A stretch of DNA of 36,820 bases from positions 1 through 36,820 of the forward strand of contig NYYB01000157.1 of the NCBI GenBank assembly GCA_002685755.1. The letters are read 5' to 3'. Positions 9,765 through 18,598 of this stretch are shown in pieces. The position numbers were made by a program, and so were the translations under genes. This DNA comes from Nitrospinota bacterium. Lineage in GTDB: Bacteria; UBA8248. How positions within the stretch are numbered: the first letter of the stretch is position 1; every line of letters begins with the position of its first letter. The notes below the pieces were generated by a model. The model ran no database searches. It was not told the DNA's origin and worked only from the letters and a program-made list of their open reading frames with translations.

Positions 9765-10133
9765 GTGATACAGATGCAGACCAACTGCAGTGTGGCGGAC
9801 AACTCGGGAGCCAAGCGCGCCCAGTGCATCAAGGTGCTCGGTGGCTCGAGAAGGCGCTATGCCCGTGTCGGCGACATCATCGTCATTTCGGTGAAAGAGG
9901 CCGCGCCCAACAGCCAGGTGAAAAAGGGCGAGGTTCGCCGGGCCGTTGTGGTCCGCACCACCAAGGAAACTGGCCGCGACGACGGCACCTATATTCGCTT
10001 TGACGACAACGCCGTTGTACTTATCAACGATGCGCGCGAGCCGGTCGGCACGCGTATTTTCGGGCCCGTAGCCCGGGAGCTGAGGCGGAAGCGGTTCATA
10101 CGAATCGTCTCCCTGGCTCCGGAAGTTCTTTGA
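9765..10133 (+). CDS. rplN: 50S ribosomal protein L14
   Basis: L14 (122 residues) forms the B8 bridge and contacts silencing factor RsfS. The GTG start gives the canonical [18 protein letters not shown]-terminus and follows GAGAGGGA. The remaining conserved segments [22 protein letters not shown] and [13 protein letters not shown] are intact. It heads the spc group, 24 nt after rpsQ, without a visible promoter. Confidence 0.97.
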   Translation: MIQMQTNCSVADNSGAKRAQCIKVLGGSRRRYARVGDIIVISVKEAAPNSQVKKGEVRRAVVVRTTKETGRDDGTYIRFDDNAVVLINDAREPVGTRIFGPVARELRRKRFIRIVSLAPEVL

Positions 10134-10143
10134 GGCCTGTGGA

Positions 10144-10479
10144 ATGGGAAAAAACAGTAAAACGCACGTGAAAAAAGGCGATACCGTTGAAGTGATTGCT
10201 GGTCGCGATAAGGGAAAGCGCGGGAAAATCCTTCACGTTTTAAAGAGCCAGAACCGGGTCATCGTCGAGAAGATTCACATGATGAAGCGCCACACGAAGC
10301 CGACCCAGACCAACCAGCAGGGCGGCATCATCGAGCGCGAGGGCAAGATTCACATCAGTAACGTGATGCCCGTCGATCCGAAGTCCGGAAAACCTTCCCG
10401 GGTGAAAAGAAGACGCCTTGAGGACGGCACCCGGGTCCGCGTTACACAGCGCAGCGGTGAGCTGCTCGATACGGTATAA
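10144..10479 (+). CDS. rplX: 50S ribosomal protein L24
   Basis: L24 (111 residues) is an assembly initiator with a KOW motif ([20 protein letters not shown]). The central [19 protein letters not shown] is typical. It starts 10 nt after rplN, with GAGG in the spacer. Confidence 0.97.
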   Translation: MGKNSKTHVKKGDTVEVIAGRDKGKRGKILHVLKSQNRVIVEKIHMMKRHTKPTQTNQQGGIIEREGKIHISNVMPVDPKSGKPSRVKRRRLEDGTRVRVTQRSGELLDTV

Positions 10480-10489
10480 GGGCTGAAAA

Positions 10490-11041
10490 ATGGCGTATGT
10501 GCCTGAAATGCTTCAAAAGTATCGCGACCAGGTGGTTCCCGAACTTCAAAAAGAGTTCGGCTACAAGAACATCATGCAGGTGCCCAAGCTGGTCAAGGTG
10601 ACTCTGAACATGGGTCTGGGAGAGGCGGTGGCTACCGCCTCGGCTCTCGAGCAGGGCCTGGAGCAGTTGACTGTAATAGCGGGACAAAAACCCGTTGTCA
10701 CGAAAGCGAAAAAATCAATCGCCAACTTCAAGCTTCGCGCGGGGATGTCTATCGGCGCGATGGTGACGCTTCGTCATGTGCCGATGTGGGACTTTTTCAG
10801 CCGCCTGGTGAACGTCGCCCTCCCCCGTGTCCGGGATTTCCGGGGGCTGAGCCCCAAGTCGTTCGATGGCCGCGGGAATTTTAGCCTCGGAATCCGGGAT
10901 CAGGTGATCTTCCCCGAGGTCGATGTGGATAAAATCGACCACACGAGGGGCTTGGGCGTGGTTATCAACACATCGGCGAATTCCGACGAGGAAGGCAGGG
11001 CGCTACTCCGCCTTCTGGGCGTTCCTTTCAGAGAGTCCTAG
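10490..11041 (+). CDS. rplE: 50S ribosomal protein L5
   Basis: L5 (183 residues) binds 5S rRNA and the P-site tRNA elbow. [37 protein letters not shown] and the [10 protein letters not shown] segment are conserved. Normal length; 10 nt after rplX. Confidence 0.98.
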   Translation: MAYVPEMLQKYRDQVVPELQKEFGYKNIMQVPKLVKVTLNMGLGEAVATASALEQGLEQLTVIAGQKPVVTKAKKSIANFKLRAGMSIGAMVTLRHVPMWDFFSRLVNVALPRVRDFRGLSPKSFDGRGNFSLGIRDQVIFPEVDVDKIDHTRGLGVVINTSANSDEEGRALLRLLGVPFRES

Positions 11042-11052
11042 CAGGAGAGAAC

Positions 11053-11238
11053 GTGGCTAAGAAGTGCTTGGTTGCGAAGCAAAAGAAAACCCCGAAATTT
11101 ACTGTCCGGGCCTACAACCGGTGCCTGAGATGCGGGCGGCCCCGCGGCTACCTGCGCCGGTTCAAGCTCTGCCGGATATGCTTCCGGGAACTGGCTCTTA
11201 GAGGCGAGATCCCCGGGGTGACGAAATCGAGTTGGTAG
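11053..11238 (+). CDS. rpsN: 30S ribosomal protein S14, zinc-binding (type Z)
   Basis: This is the short 61-residue S14. Cys24-x2-Cys27 and Cys40-x2-Cys43 form a zinc ribbon, so it is the C+ form rather than the roughly 100-residue C- form of E. coli. It starts with GTG after GGAGA and ends GVTKSSW as usual. In organisms with Zur control a C- paralogue may exist elsewhere; none is seen here. Confidence 0.97.
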   Translation: MAKKCLVAKQKKTPKFTVRAYNRCLRCGRPRGYLRRFKLCRICFRELALRGEIPGVTKSSW

Positions 11239-11254
11239 ACGGAGAAACGACCAA

Positions 11255-11650
11255 ATGAGTATGACCGATCCTATCGCCGATATGCTCACCCGGATTCGCA
11301 ACGGCCTTCAGGCGGGGCACACGAAAGTGGAAATTCCGGGGAGCGGCCAGAAAAAACAGATTGCTGGCCTGCTTCACGCCCAAGGGTTCATTAAAAGCTA
11401 CAACATGGCCCCCGGCCACTTGGGGCGCGACAACATCGTAGTGGAGTTCAAGGATAACGCCAAAAAGGTTTTGACCGGGCTCAAACGCATCAGCAAGCCG
11501 GGCCGAAGGGTTTATGTGGGCAAGGAAGAAATTCCGAAAGTGTTGAACGGCATGGGCGTTGCCATAATTTCCACCTCCAAAGGCCTGATGACGGACGAAG
11601 AAGCGCGCCAGGCGGGGGTAGGCGGCGAATACGTTTGCGAGATTTGGTGA
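11255..11650 (+). CDS. rpsH: 30S ribosomal protein S8
   Basis: S8 (131 residues) binds 16S helix 21 and in E. coli represses the spc operon at rplE mRNA. MTDPIADMLTRIRNG, LKRISKPGRRVYVG and the C-terminal GGEYVCEIW signature are present. ATG at 11255 (or 11261, two codons later) follows GGAGAAACG. Confidence 0.97.
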   Translation: MSMTDPIADMLTRIRNGLQAGHTKVEIPGSGQKKQIAGLLHAQGFIKSYNMAPGHLGRDNIVVEFKDNAKKVLTGLKRISKPGRRVYVGKEEIPKVLNGMGVAIISTSKGLMTDEEARQAGVGGEYVCEIW

Positions 11651-11660
11651 GGGCTGTTCG

Positions 11661-12206
11661 ATGTCGCGCATAGGAAGAATGCCGATCCCCATTCCCGATG
11701 GAGTGGAGGTGAAGATTGACGGCACGGCGGTAACCGTGAAGGGCCCCAAGGGAACCCTTAACCGTGAGCTTCATCCCAGGCCGAAACTCGAGATTGTGGA
11801 CGGCCAGATAATCGTCACCCGGCCCTCCGAGTCGAGGCAGGATAAGTCGCTTCACGGTCTGACGCGATCTCTTGTCGCCAACATGGTCGAAGGCGTGACG
11901 AAAGGCTACGAAAAAGAGCTTGAGATCATTGGCCTTGGATACCGCGTCGAGGCCGACGGCAAGGGGCTGATTCTCAATGTCGGCTATTCGCATTCAGTGA
12001 AGATAGCGCCGATCGAGGGGATCGATTTCGAGGTTCAAAGCGATCGGCAGCGCAACGCCATCAAGGTGAAGGGCATCGACAAGGAAGTTGTCGGGTTTGT
12101 CGCTGCGGAGATTCGCCGCGTAAAGCCCCCCGAGCCCTACAAGGGCAAGGGAATCCGGTATGTTGGCGAATACGTTCGGCGCAAAGTGGGTAAAGCGGGC
12201 GTTTAG
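11661..12206 (+). CDS. rplF: 50S ribosomal protein L6
   Basis: L6 (181 residues) sits by the sarcin-ricin loop and GTPase centre. It begins MSRIGRMPIPIPDGVEV and carries both L6 repeats plus the C-terminal signature PPEPYKGKGIRYVGEYVRRK. GAGGG precedes the ATG. Confidence 0.98.
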   Translation: MSRIGRMPIPIPDGVEVKIDGTAVTVKGPKGTLNRELHPRPKLEIVDGQIIVTRPSESRQDKSLHGLTRSLVANMVEGVTKGYEKELEIIGLGYRVEADGKGLILNVGYSHSVKIAPIEGIDFEVQSDRQRNAIKVKGIDKEVVGFVAAEIRRVKPPEPYKGKGIRYVGEYVRRKVGKAGV

Positions 12207-12224
12207 CCTGGAAGGATGGTTGAG

Positions 12225-12596
12225 GTGGCAAAAAAAACAAAACGTGAATCCTGGCTCGGAAGGAAGAACCGGGTGCGGAAAAAGGCCAGGGGTGATCAGG
12301 AGAAGCCTCGGCTCGCCGTTTACCGGAGCGGGAAGCACATTTACGCCCAGATAATCGATGATATCGCCGGGACTACCGTCACGGCTGCTTCTTCCCGCGA
12401 GAAGGAGTTTTTGTCCTCGGCCGGCGATTCAAAAGGTAGCGACAAGGACGGGGCCGGTAAGGTTGGAACGCTGCTCGGCGAACGGGCCAAGGCGAAAGGC
12501 GTCGAGCGGGTTGTCTTTGACCGGAACGGTTTTCTCTATCATGGCCGCGTGAAAGCCCTGGCGGATGCGGTTCGCGAAGAGGGAGTGAAGTTCTGA
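12225..12596 (+). CDS. rplR: 50S ribosomal protein L18
   Basis: L18 binds 5S rRNA with L5. [34 protein letters not shown] and [20 protein letters not shown] regions identify it. I favour GTG at 12225 (123 residues), since GAAGGA at 12211-12216 is then about 8 nt upstream; an ATG at 12216 is in frame but overlaps that Shine-Dalgarno. Its TGA shares one base with the rpsE ATG. Confidence 0.95.
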   Translation: MAKKTKRESWLGRKNRVRKKARGDQEKPRLAVYRSGKHIYAQIIDDIAGTTVTAASSREKEFLSSAGDSKGSDKDGAGKVGTLLGERAKAKGVERVVFDRNGFLYHGRVKALADAVREEGVKF

Positions 12597-13156
12597 TGGC
12601 GGCACAGGAACCCGATAGAAGAAGACGGAGAAACAATAAAAAAGACGAAGCCTCCGGAGACGAGCGCGATTTTGTAGACCGGGTCATTTACATCAACCGG
12701 GTCGCGAAGGTCGTCAAGGGCGGAAGGCGCTTTAGCTTCAGCGCGCTGGTGGCCGTGGGCGACCGCAAGGGGAATGTGGGCATCGGATTGGGCAAGGCGA
12801 ACGAAGTGCCCGAAGCGATTCGAAAGGGTGTCGAGAAGGCGCGCAAAGCAATGGTTCCGGTGGCGCTGGCCGACGGTACGATTCCGCACAAGGTTCTCGG
12901 GCACTACGGCGCCGGGCGGGTGCTGCTCAAGCCAGCGTCCCGCGGGACCGGAGTCATCGCCGGCGGCCCGGTCAGGGCGGTGCTGGACGTAGCGGGTGTC
13001 CGCGACATCCTGACAAAGTGCATCGGGACCCGGAACCCGCACAATGCGGCGAAAGCGACGCTCCAGGGCTTGAGGTCGCTCCGGACGATGGAGGAAGTCA
13101 TGAAATTGCGCGGCCTTGAGATGCCTTCCCCGGAAGAAACTCCGGTCGAAGCTTAA
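12596..13156 (+). CDS. rpsE: 30S ribosomal protein S5
   Basis: S5 (186 residues) supports decoding accuracy and mRNA unwinding. Its dsRNA-binding domain ([20 protein letters not shown]) and the C-terminal alpha/beta domain ([18 protein letters not shown]) are intact. A basic, low-complexity N-terminus of about 20 residues ([10 protein letters not shown]) precedes the fold. Start overlaps the rplR stop as TGATG, implying translational coupling. Confidence 0.97.
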   Translation: MAAQEPDRRRRRNNKKDEASGDERDFVDRVIYINRVAKVVKGGRRFSFSALVAVGDRKGNVGIGLGKANEVPEAIRKGVEKARKAMVPVALADGTIPHKVLGHYGAGRVLLKPASRGTGVIAGGPVRAVLDVAGVRDILTKCIGTRNPHNAAKATLQGLRSLRTMEEVMKLRGLEMPSPEETPVEA

Positions 13157-13177
13157 AGGATTGGGAGAGGCGGAACC

Positions 13178-13360
13178 GTGGCGAATCAGGTGAGAGTCAC
13201 TTTGCGCAAGAGCCCCATCGGCTACAACAAAAAGGTGCGCGAGGTTCTGCGCGGCCTCGGGCTGAGGAAGTTGAATTCGACTACGGTGCGAACGGATTGT
13301 CCATCGATACGCGGGATGATTTTCAAGGTGAAGCACCTTCTCGAAGTCGAGGATGTTTAG
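13178..13360 (+). CDS. rpmD: 50S ribosomal protein L30
   Basis: L30 (60 residues) begins with GTG after GGGAGAGG. VRVTLRKSPIGYNKKVREVLRGLG and the closing MIFKVKHLLEVEDV identify it. It is absent from some phyla, so its presence is mildly informative. Confidence 0.96.
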   Translation: MANQVRVTLRKSPIGYNKKVREVLRGLGLRKLNSTTVRTDCPSIRGMIFKVKHLLEVEDV

Positions 13361-13398
13361 GCGTTGCGGCGTTTGGCGGCGTAGGAGGATTTTGAAAA

Positions 13399-13896
13399 TT
13401 GGCTTCTGAGGACGATTTCACGCGGCTGGGGGACCTGAGGGCGACGCCGGGAGCGACGCGCCAGAGGACCCGTGTGGGCCGGGGCACAGGATCGGGTCAC
13501 GGCAAAACCTCCCGCCGGGGGCATAAGGGCCAGCAATCGCGGTCGGGGTATTCGAAGAAGCCCGGTTTCGAGGGAGGGCAGATGCCCCTACAGCGGCGGC
13601 TCCCCAAGCGCGGGTTCAGGAATATCTTCAAGAAGGGATACTCCGAGGTGAATGTCGGGAAACTGGCGCGCTTCGATGCGGGCGTGGCGGTGGACGCCGC
13701 CGCCCTCGAGGCCTCCGGCGTGGTCCGCAAGCTGGCCGCCGACGGGGTGAGGCTGCTCGGCTCGGGCTCTGTCGACCGCGCTCTGACCATAAAGGTTCAG
13801 GGCTGCAGCGAATCGGCCCGAAGGAAAGTGGAAGCGGCGGGCGGAAGCGTGGAAATCGTTCCTTTTAGGGCAGAGAAAAAGGATTCCAGCGCGTGA
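13399..13896 (+). CDS. rplO: 50S ribosomal protein L15
   Basis: L15 (165 residues) is a late-assembly protein. The glycine/arginine-rich N-terminus GRGTGSGHGKTSRRGHKGQ and GFEGGQMPLQRRLPKRGF are diagnostic. It starts with TTG, supported by AGGAGG at 13383-13388; no ATG or GTG alternative fits. It ends in a GTGA overlap with secY. The C-terminal domain ends with a Lys/Ser-rich tail. Confidence 0.96.
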   Translation: MASEDDFTRLGDLRATPGATRQRTRVGRGTGSGHGKTSRRGHKGQQSRSGYSKKPGFEGGQMPLQRRLPKRGFRNIFKKGYSEVNVGKLARFDAGVAVDAAALEASGVVRKLAADGVRLLGSGSVDRALTIKVQGCSESARRKVEAAGGSVEIVPFRAEKKDSSA

Positions 13897-15215
13897 GAGA
13901 GGCCGGCGTCGGAAATATTTTCCAGATCCCCGAGCTGAAGAACAGGGTTCTCTTCTCTTTGGCTCTGCTGGCGGTCTACCGGATCGGTGTTCATGTCCCC
14001 ACTCCGGGGATCGATACGGTCGCTCTGGCTGCTTTTTTCTCGGAGCTCAGGGGCGGCGGAAGCACGATCATGCAGTTTTTCGATCTCTTCACCGGCGGGG
14101 CGCTCAGCCAGGTGACAATATTCGCTCTCGGAATTATGCCCTACATCAGCTCGTCCATTATTTTGGAGCTTTTGACGGTGGTCATCCCCCACCTCGAGCG
14201 TCTCAAGAAAGAGGGCGAGGCCGGGCGGAAGAAAATCAACCAGTACACCCGGTACGGGACGGTGCTTCTTTCCACGGTCCAGGGATTCGGAATCGCTGTC
14301 GGCATAGAACAGATGCAGGCGCCGACGGGCGCGCTCGTCGTTCCCGAGCCGGGATGGGCGTTCCGGGCGATGACGGTGCTCACCCTCGTCGCGGGGACTT
14401 CTTTTATCATGTGGCTCGGAGAGCAGATTACCGAGCGGGGAATCGGAAACGGAATATCCCTGATCATTTTCGCCGGAATCGTGGCGGGCCTCCCGAGCGC
14501 GATTATCAACTCTCTTCGCTTGATGGGCACGGGGGAAATCCTTCCGTTTGTCATGATTTTAATCATTGTCGGCATGGTGGGGGTGGTTGGCCTGGTGGTT
14601 TGGTTCGAAACGAGCCAGCGAAGAATACGGGTGCAGTACGCCAAGCGGATGGTGGGCCGGAAGATGGCCGGAGGCCAAGAGACCCACCTTCCCCTGAAGG
14701 TGAACACCTCCGGCGTTATCCCGCCGATATTCGCGAGTTCACTCATATTGTTTCCGGCGACTATAGCCCAGTTTTCAAACGTTCCCTGGATGAATCAAGT
14801 CAGCCAGATGCTGACGCCCGGAAACGCCCTTTACGTGATATTGACTGTGAGTTTCATCTTTTTCTTCGCCTATTTTTATACGTCGATCATTTTTAACCCG
14901 ATGGATGTGGCGGACAACCTTCGCAAGTACGGTGGATTTATTCCGGGGAGGCGGCCGGGAAGGCCGACGGCCGACTTCATCGACCGCACCTTGACCCGGC
15001 TTACTTTCATCGGCGCAATTTATTTGAGTTTAATCGTTATTCTGCCGACATATTTGATTCAGTGGTTCAACGTTCCTTTCTTTTTCGGAGGGACCGCGTT
15101 ATTAATCGTTGTCGGTGTTGCGGTGGATACTCAGAGACAGATCGAAAGCCATCTCGTCATGCGCAATTATGAAGGATTCCTCAAAAAAAGCAGGGTCCGG
15201 GGGAGGACGGTTTAG
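13893..15215 (+). CDS. secY: Preprotein translocase subunit SecY
   Basis: SecY (440 residues) is the ten-helix channel of the Sec translocon in the inner membrane. The N-terminal amphipathic segment, plug region and hydrophobic helices are visible. KKINQYTRYGT and the cytosolic loop QRRIRVQYAKRMVGRKM, used in SecA/ribosome contact, are conserved, and the end reads MRNYEGFLKKSRVRGR. The GTG start overlaps rplO by 4 nt, so translation is probably coupled. Confidence 0.98.
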   Translation: MREAGVGNIFQIPELKNRVLFSLALLAVYRIGVHVPTPGIDTVALAAFFSELRGGGSTIMQFFDLFTGGALSQVTIFALGIMPYISSSIILELLTVVIPHLERLKKEGEAGRKKINQYTRYGTVLLSTVQGFGIAVGIEQMQAPTGALVVPEPGWAFRAMTVLTLVAGTSFIMWLGEQITERGIGNGISLIIFAGIVAGLPSAIINSLRLMGTGEILPFVMILIIVGMVGVVGLVVWFETSQRRIRVQYAKRMVGRKMAGGQETHLPLKVNTSGVIPPIFASSLILFPATIAQFSNVPWMNQVSQMLTPGNALYVILTVSFIFFFAYFYTSIIFNPMDVADNLRKYGGFIPGRRPGRPTADFIDRTLTRLTFIGAIYLSLIVILPTYLIQWFNVPFFFGGTALLIVVGVAVDTQRQIESHLVMRNYEGFLKKSRVRGRTV

Positions 15216-15217
15216 TT

Positions 15218-15850
15218 TTGAGAATAGTTTTATTGGGTCCTCCGGGTTCAGGAAAAGGAACACAGGGCGTTCGGCTGAGTGAAATTTATAAGATACCGCA
15301 GATTTCCACTGGCGATATGCTCCGGAAAGCGGTGGCGGATGAAACGGCTTTGGGCAAGAAAGTGCAGGAAATCATCCAGGGTGGGATGCTTGTGCCGGAT
15401 GATCTGATTGTGTCCATTATCGAGGAGAGAATTTCCCAGGAGGATTGCAGCGAGGGGTTTATTCTGGACGGATTTCCTCGGACAGTCGATCAGGCCGATG
15501 CATTGGAGAGGGTTTTGCCTGGAAGCGTTGATGTAACGGTATATTTGAATGTGCCGGCCGAGGAGGTGATTGATAGGCTTTCCGGCCGTTTGACCTGCCG
15601 CGAGTGCGGAGCCGTTTTCCCCAAAAGGGATATTTCGCCCTGTCCGGTGTGCGCCGGCGCCCTCTATCAGAGGGAAGACGATCAGAAGAGCACGGTTGAG
15701 CACCGTATTGGGGTGTATATGAAGCATACAGCGCCTTTGGTGGATTTCTACCGCTCGCGCAACAAGCTCGCCGAGGTTAACGGAACGGGCGAACCGGATG
15801 ATGTCTTCGAGCGGATCGAAGCCGAAGTATCTGAGGTGATTTCGAAATGA
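15218..15850 (+). CDS. adk: Adenylate kinase, zinc-lid type
   Basis: It catalyses AMP + ATP to 2 ADP in the cytoplasm. The P-loop GPPGSGKGT is at residues 7-15 and the AMP-site segment STGDMLR near 30. The long LID carries Cys127-x2-Cys130 and Cys142-x2-Cys145, the four-cysteine zinc site typical of Gram-positive and many deep-branching adenylate kinases and absent from E. coli. It starts with TTG two bases after secY, with GGGAGGA in the end of secY as Shine-Dalgarno. 210 residues, normal. Confidence 0.97.
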   Translation: MRIVLLGPPGSGKGTQGVRLSEIYKIPQISTGDMLRKAVADETALGKKVQEIIQGGMLVPDDLIVSIIEERISQEDCSEGFILDGFPRTVDQADALERVLPGSVDVTVYLNVPAEEVIDRLSGRLTCRECGAVFPKRDISPCPVCAGALYQREDDQKSTVEHRIGVYMKHTAPLVDFYRSRNKLAEVNGTGEPDDVFERIEAEVSEVISK

Positions 15851-16596
15851 TTGTTCTCCGATCCCCCGATGAAATCAAGAAACTTCGGGCGAGCAACCGG
15901 ATCGTGGCCTCCGTCATGGGCGAGATCAAAAAAGCGATCCATCCGGGAACGACGACGCTCGAACTGGACGAGATGGCGGAAAAGCTCGTGCTCGATATGG
16001 GCGGAACGCCGGCGTTTAAGGGATATAATGGGTTTAAGCACACATTGTGCACTTCGGTGAACGAGCAGGTGGTTCACGGAATCCCCAATAAACGTAAGCT
16101 TCAAGAAGGCGACATTCTCAGCATTGATATCGGAGTCAAGCTGGACGGTTATTTCGGCGATCATGCGGTTACTGTGCCTGTGGGCAAAGTGAGCGAAGAC
16201 GCCCAAAGACTCCTGAGATTTTGCGAGGAGGCGCTCTGGAAGGGAATCGAGAGGGCCAAGGCCGGCAACCGCCTTTTCGATGTCTCCAACGCGATTCAGG
16301 TCCACGCCGAAGCGGCGGGTTTTTCCGTCGTAAAGGTGTATGTGGGACACGGAATCGGCACCAGCCTTCACGAAGAGCCGCAGGTGCCGAATTTCGGAGA
16401 GCCGGGAACGGGTCCCGAACTCAAGCCGGGGATGGTGATGGCGCTCGAGCCGATGTTGAATGTTGGCGTTGCCGATGTGAAGGTCCTCGGTGATGCCTGG
16501 ACGGTTGTGACGGCCGACGGAAAGCTGTCCGCTCATTTTGAGCATTCATTGGTGATTTCCGAAAACGGTCCCGAAATTTTGAGTTTAGCTGCATGA
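15847..16596 (+). CDS. map: Methionine aminopeptidase, type I
   Basis: It removes the initiator methionine from nascent proteins. The two-metal site is complete: Asp94, Asp105, His168, Glu201 and Glu232, with substrate-binding His77 in QVVHGIP. At 249 residues it is the minimal type Ia enzyme without an N-terminal zinc-finger extension. ATG overlaps the adk TGA (ATGA), and its own TGA overlaps the infA ATG. Confidence 0.97.
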   Translation: MIVLRSPDEIKKLRASNRIVASVMGEIKKAIHPGTTTLELDEMAEKLVLDMGGTPAFKGYNGFKHTLCTSVNEQVVHGIPNKRKLQEGDILSIDIGVKLDGYFGDHAVTVPVGKVSEDAQRLLRFCEEALWKGIERAKAGNRLFDVSNAIQVHAEAAGFSVVKVYVGHGIGTSLHEEPQVPNFGEPGTGPELKPGMVMALEPMLNVGVADVKVLGDAWTVVTADGKLSAHFEHSLVISENGPEILSLAA

Positions 16597-16886
16597 GGAG
16601 GCCTCCTCTCCGGCGCGGACGGAAAAAGAGGAAGAAGAGGATATCACCGGAGGAGCGCGAGGAGCGCCAAACCAAGGAAGATTCGATCGAGGTCGATGGT
16701 GTTATCGTCGAGACGTTGCCCAATGCGATGTTTCGAGTGGATATTGAAGGCGGTCACAATGTCTTGGCGCATATTTCGGGCAGAATGCGAAAACACTTCA
16801 TCCGCATCCTGCCCGGCGATACCGTAAAAGTAGAGTTGTCGCCGTATGACCTGACTCGTGGGCGAATCACGAGCCGGTACAAATAA
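16593..16886 (+). CDS. infA: Translation initiation factor IF-1 with basic N-terminal extension
   Basis: IF-1 occupies the 30S A site during initiation. The OB-fold from [20 protein letters not shown] to the final [11 protein letters not shown] aligns with the usual 71-72-residue protein. Here it is preceded by about 25 highly basic residues ([15 protein letters not shown]...). No ATG, GTG or TTG lies in frame near the normal start, so initiation at the ATGA overlap with map is the only conventional choice. There is no clear Shine-Dalgarno, so translation is probably coupled to map. Confidence 0.9.
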   Translation: MRRPPLRRGRKKRKKRISPEEREERQTKEDSIEVDGVIVETLPNAMFRVDIEGGHNVLAHISGRMRKHFIRILPGDTVKVELSPYDLTRGRITSRYK

Positions 16887-16905
16887 AGAAAGGTGGGCCT
16901 TCTCC

Positions 16906-17019
16906 ATGAAAGTCAGGAGCTCGGTCAAACCGATGTGTGACAAGTGCAAGGTGATCCGGCGCAAGGGAGTGGTGAGGGTCCTTTGCACCAATCCCAAGCA
17001 TAAGCAGCGTCAGGGATAG
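16906..17019 (+). CDS. rpmJ: 50S ribosomal protein L36, zinc-binding
   Basis: This 37-residue protein reads [14 protein letters not shown] at its start and ends HKQRQG, the canonical L36. Cys11, Cys14, Cys27 and His32 form the zinc ribbon, so it is the C+ type. AAAGG lies about 11 nt upstream of the ATG. It follows infA by 19 nt and closes the spc group. Confidence 0.96.
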   Translation: MKVRSSVKPMCDKCKVIRRKGVVRVLCTNPKHKQRQG

Positions 17020-17049
17020 CTCCGTAATGTCGCATGGAGGAGGGAGCGA

Positions 17050-17421
17050 ATGGCACGAATAGCCGGGGTCGATATCCCCAATGAGAAAAACGTAGAGATC
17101 GCCCTGACCCATATTTATGGGATCGGGCATTCCTCGGCGAGGAAAATCGCGGAGGAGGCGAAGGTCGGCGGCGTCGTCAAGGTGAAGGATTTGACGGAGC
17201 AGCAAGTCCAATCCCTTCGGGAAATCATCGAACGGTCCTACGCGGTCGAAGGCGATTTGCGCAGCCGGGTGACAATGAACATCAAGCGGTTGATGGATAC
17301 CGGCTCGTACCGAGGCCTCAGGCACCGGCGGGGGCTTCCTGTGCGCGGTCAGCGAACACGCACCAATGCCCGCACAAGGAAAGGACCCAAGAGAACCGTG
17401 GGTTCGAAGAAGGGCAAGTAG
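17050..17421 (+). CDS. rpsM: 30S ribosomal protein S13
   Basis: S13 (123 residues) forms intersubunit bridges in the 30S head. [26 protein letters not shown] and the C-terminal [22 protein letters not shown] are conserved. A strong GGAGGAGGGA lies directly ahead. First gene of the alpha group. Confidence 0.98.
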   Translation: MARIAGVDIPNEKNVEIALTHIYGIGHSSARKIAEEAKVGGVVKVKDLTEQQVQSLREIIERSYAVEGDLRSRVTMNIKRLMDTGSYRGLRHRRGLPVRGQRTRTNARTRKGPKRTVGSKKGK

Positions 17422-17451
17422 TATTCCAAAAGATCAATAGGAGGATGGAAG

Positions 17452-17853
17452 TTGGCGCAAGGCGGAAAAAGGCGGAGCGGCGGCAAGCGCCGGCGCGAGC
17501 GCCGGGCCATCGGGAAGGGTCAGGCCCACATCAAGTCCAGTTTTAACAACACCATGATTTCTATTTCCGATGCTTCCGGAAACGTGGTTTGTTGGTCCTC
17601 CTCGGGCGCCGAAGGTTTCAAGGGTTCCCGGAAAGGGACTCCTTTCGCCGCCCAGACGGCCGCCGCCGCGGTTGCGAAGAAAGCGCTGGATATGGGCGTA
17701 ACGTCCGTGGATGTTTTCGTGAGCGGTCCGGGTGGCGGCAGAGAAGCCGCGATTCGCTCAATGTCGGCCTCGGGTCTGGAAATTTCGCTGATCCGGGACG
17801 TAACGCCGATTCCGCACAATGGGTGCCGGCCGCGGAAGCGGCGCCGGGTCTAG
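17452..17853 (+). CDS. rpsK: 30S ribosomal protein S11
   Basis: S11 (133 residues) lies on the platform at the E site. It contains [32 protein letters not shown] and the terminal [14 protein letters not shown]. It starts with TTG at 17452, 7 nt after AGGAGG (17439-17444). The nearby ATG at 17445 is out of frame, so TTG initiation is well supported. Confidence 0.97.
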   Translation: MAQGGKRRSGGKRRRERRAIGKGQAHIKSSFNNTMISISDASGNVVCWSSSGAEGFKGSRKGTPFAAQTAAAAVAKKALDMGVTSVDVFVSGPGGGREAAIRSMSASGLEISLIRDVTPIPHNGCRPRKRRRV

Positions 17854-17884
17854 GGTGCATTCGATATAAGGGGGTAAGCTGGGT

Positions 17885-18517
17885 TTGGCTCGATATAAGG
17901 ATTCCGTATGCCGCCTCTGCCGCCGGGCAGGGATGAAGCTATTCCTCAAAGGGGATCGTTGCCTCGGCGATAAATGTTCGTTCGATAAGCGCAGCTTTCC
18001 TCCAGGTCAGCACGGCGCGGCTCGTACCCGCGGAAAGGTCAGCGAGTATGGGACGCAGTTGCGCGAAAAGCAGAAGGCGCGCTGGGTTTATGGTGTTCTT
18101 GAAAAACAATTCAGGATTTATTATGGAGACGCGGCCCGGAAAAAAGGAGTCAAGGGAGAAAATCTGTTCCGTGCCCTGGAGCTCCGCCTGGATAACGTGG
18201 TGTTTCGGTCCAGTTTCGCCGACTCGAGAACGCAGGCCCGTCAGCTGGTGGTGCATAATCACGTAACGGTGAACGGCAGGAAGGTGAACCGGCCTTCGTT
18301 CTCGGTTCGCAAGGGTGATGTGATTCAGATTAAGGAGAAGAGCAAGAAGATCGAAAATATTCTTCAGTGCGCCGAAAAAGGCAAAGCCAGGGGTTTGCCC
18401 GAATGGCTCGATGTTGACCTCGCCGATCTTCAGACGCGGGTGGTCGAGTTGCCTACTCAGGTGGATATACAACTCAATATTGACGCCCAACAAATCGTAG
18501 AGCTCTACTCCAAGTAA
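17885..18517 (+). CDS. rpsD: 30S ribosomal protein S4, zinc-binding
   Basis: S4 (210 residues) nucleates 30S assembly. Its N-terminal zinc knuckle is complete (Cys9, Cys12, Cys26, Cys31), followed by FPPGQHG and the S4 RNA-binding domain (LDNVVFRSSFADSRTQARQLV). Start is TTG, giving the canonical MARY. In E. coli S4 represses the alpha operon; no pseudoknot was identified here. Confidence 0.97.
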   Translation: MARYKDSVCRLCRRAGMKLFLKGDRCLGDKCSFDKRSFPPGQHGAARTRGKVSEYGTQLREKQKARWVYGVLEKQFRIYYGDAARKKGVKGENLFRALELRLDNVVFRSSFADSRTQARQLVVHNHVTVNGRKVNRPSFSVRKGDVIQIKEKSKKIENILQCAEKGKARGLPEWLDVDLADLQTRVVELPTQVDIQLNIDAQQIVELYSK

Positions 18518-18598
18518 CTCGCGCGGAACCTGCCGCGAGCCGGAAGGTGGCTATCGGGGGTTCGAGTGGCGAAGTCGCCCAATGGAGGGGCAGTTTTC

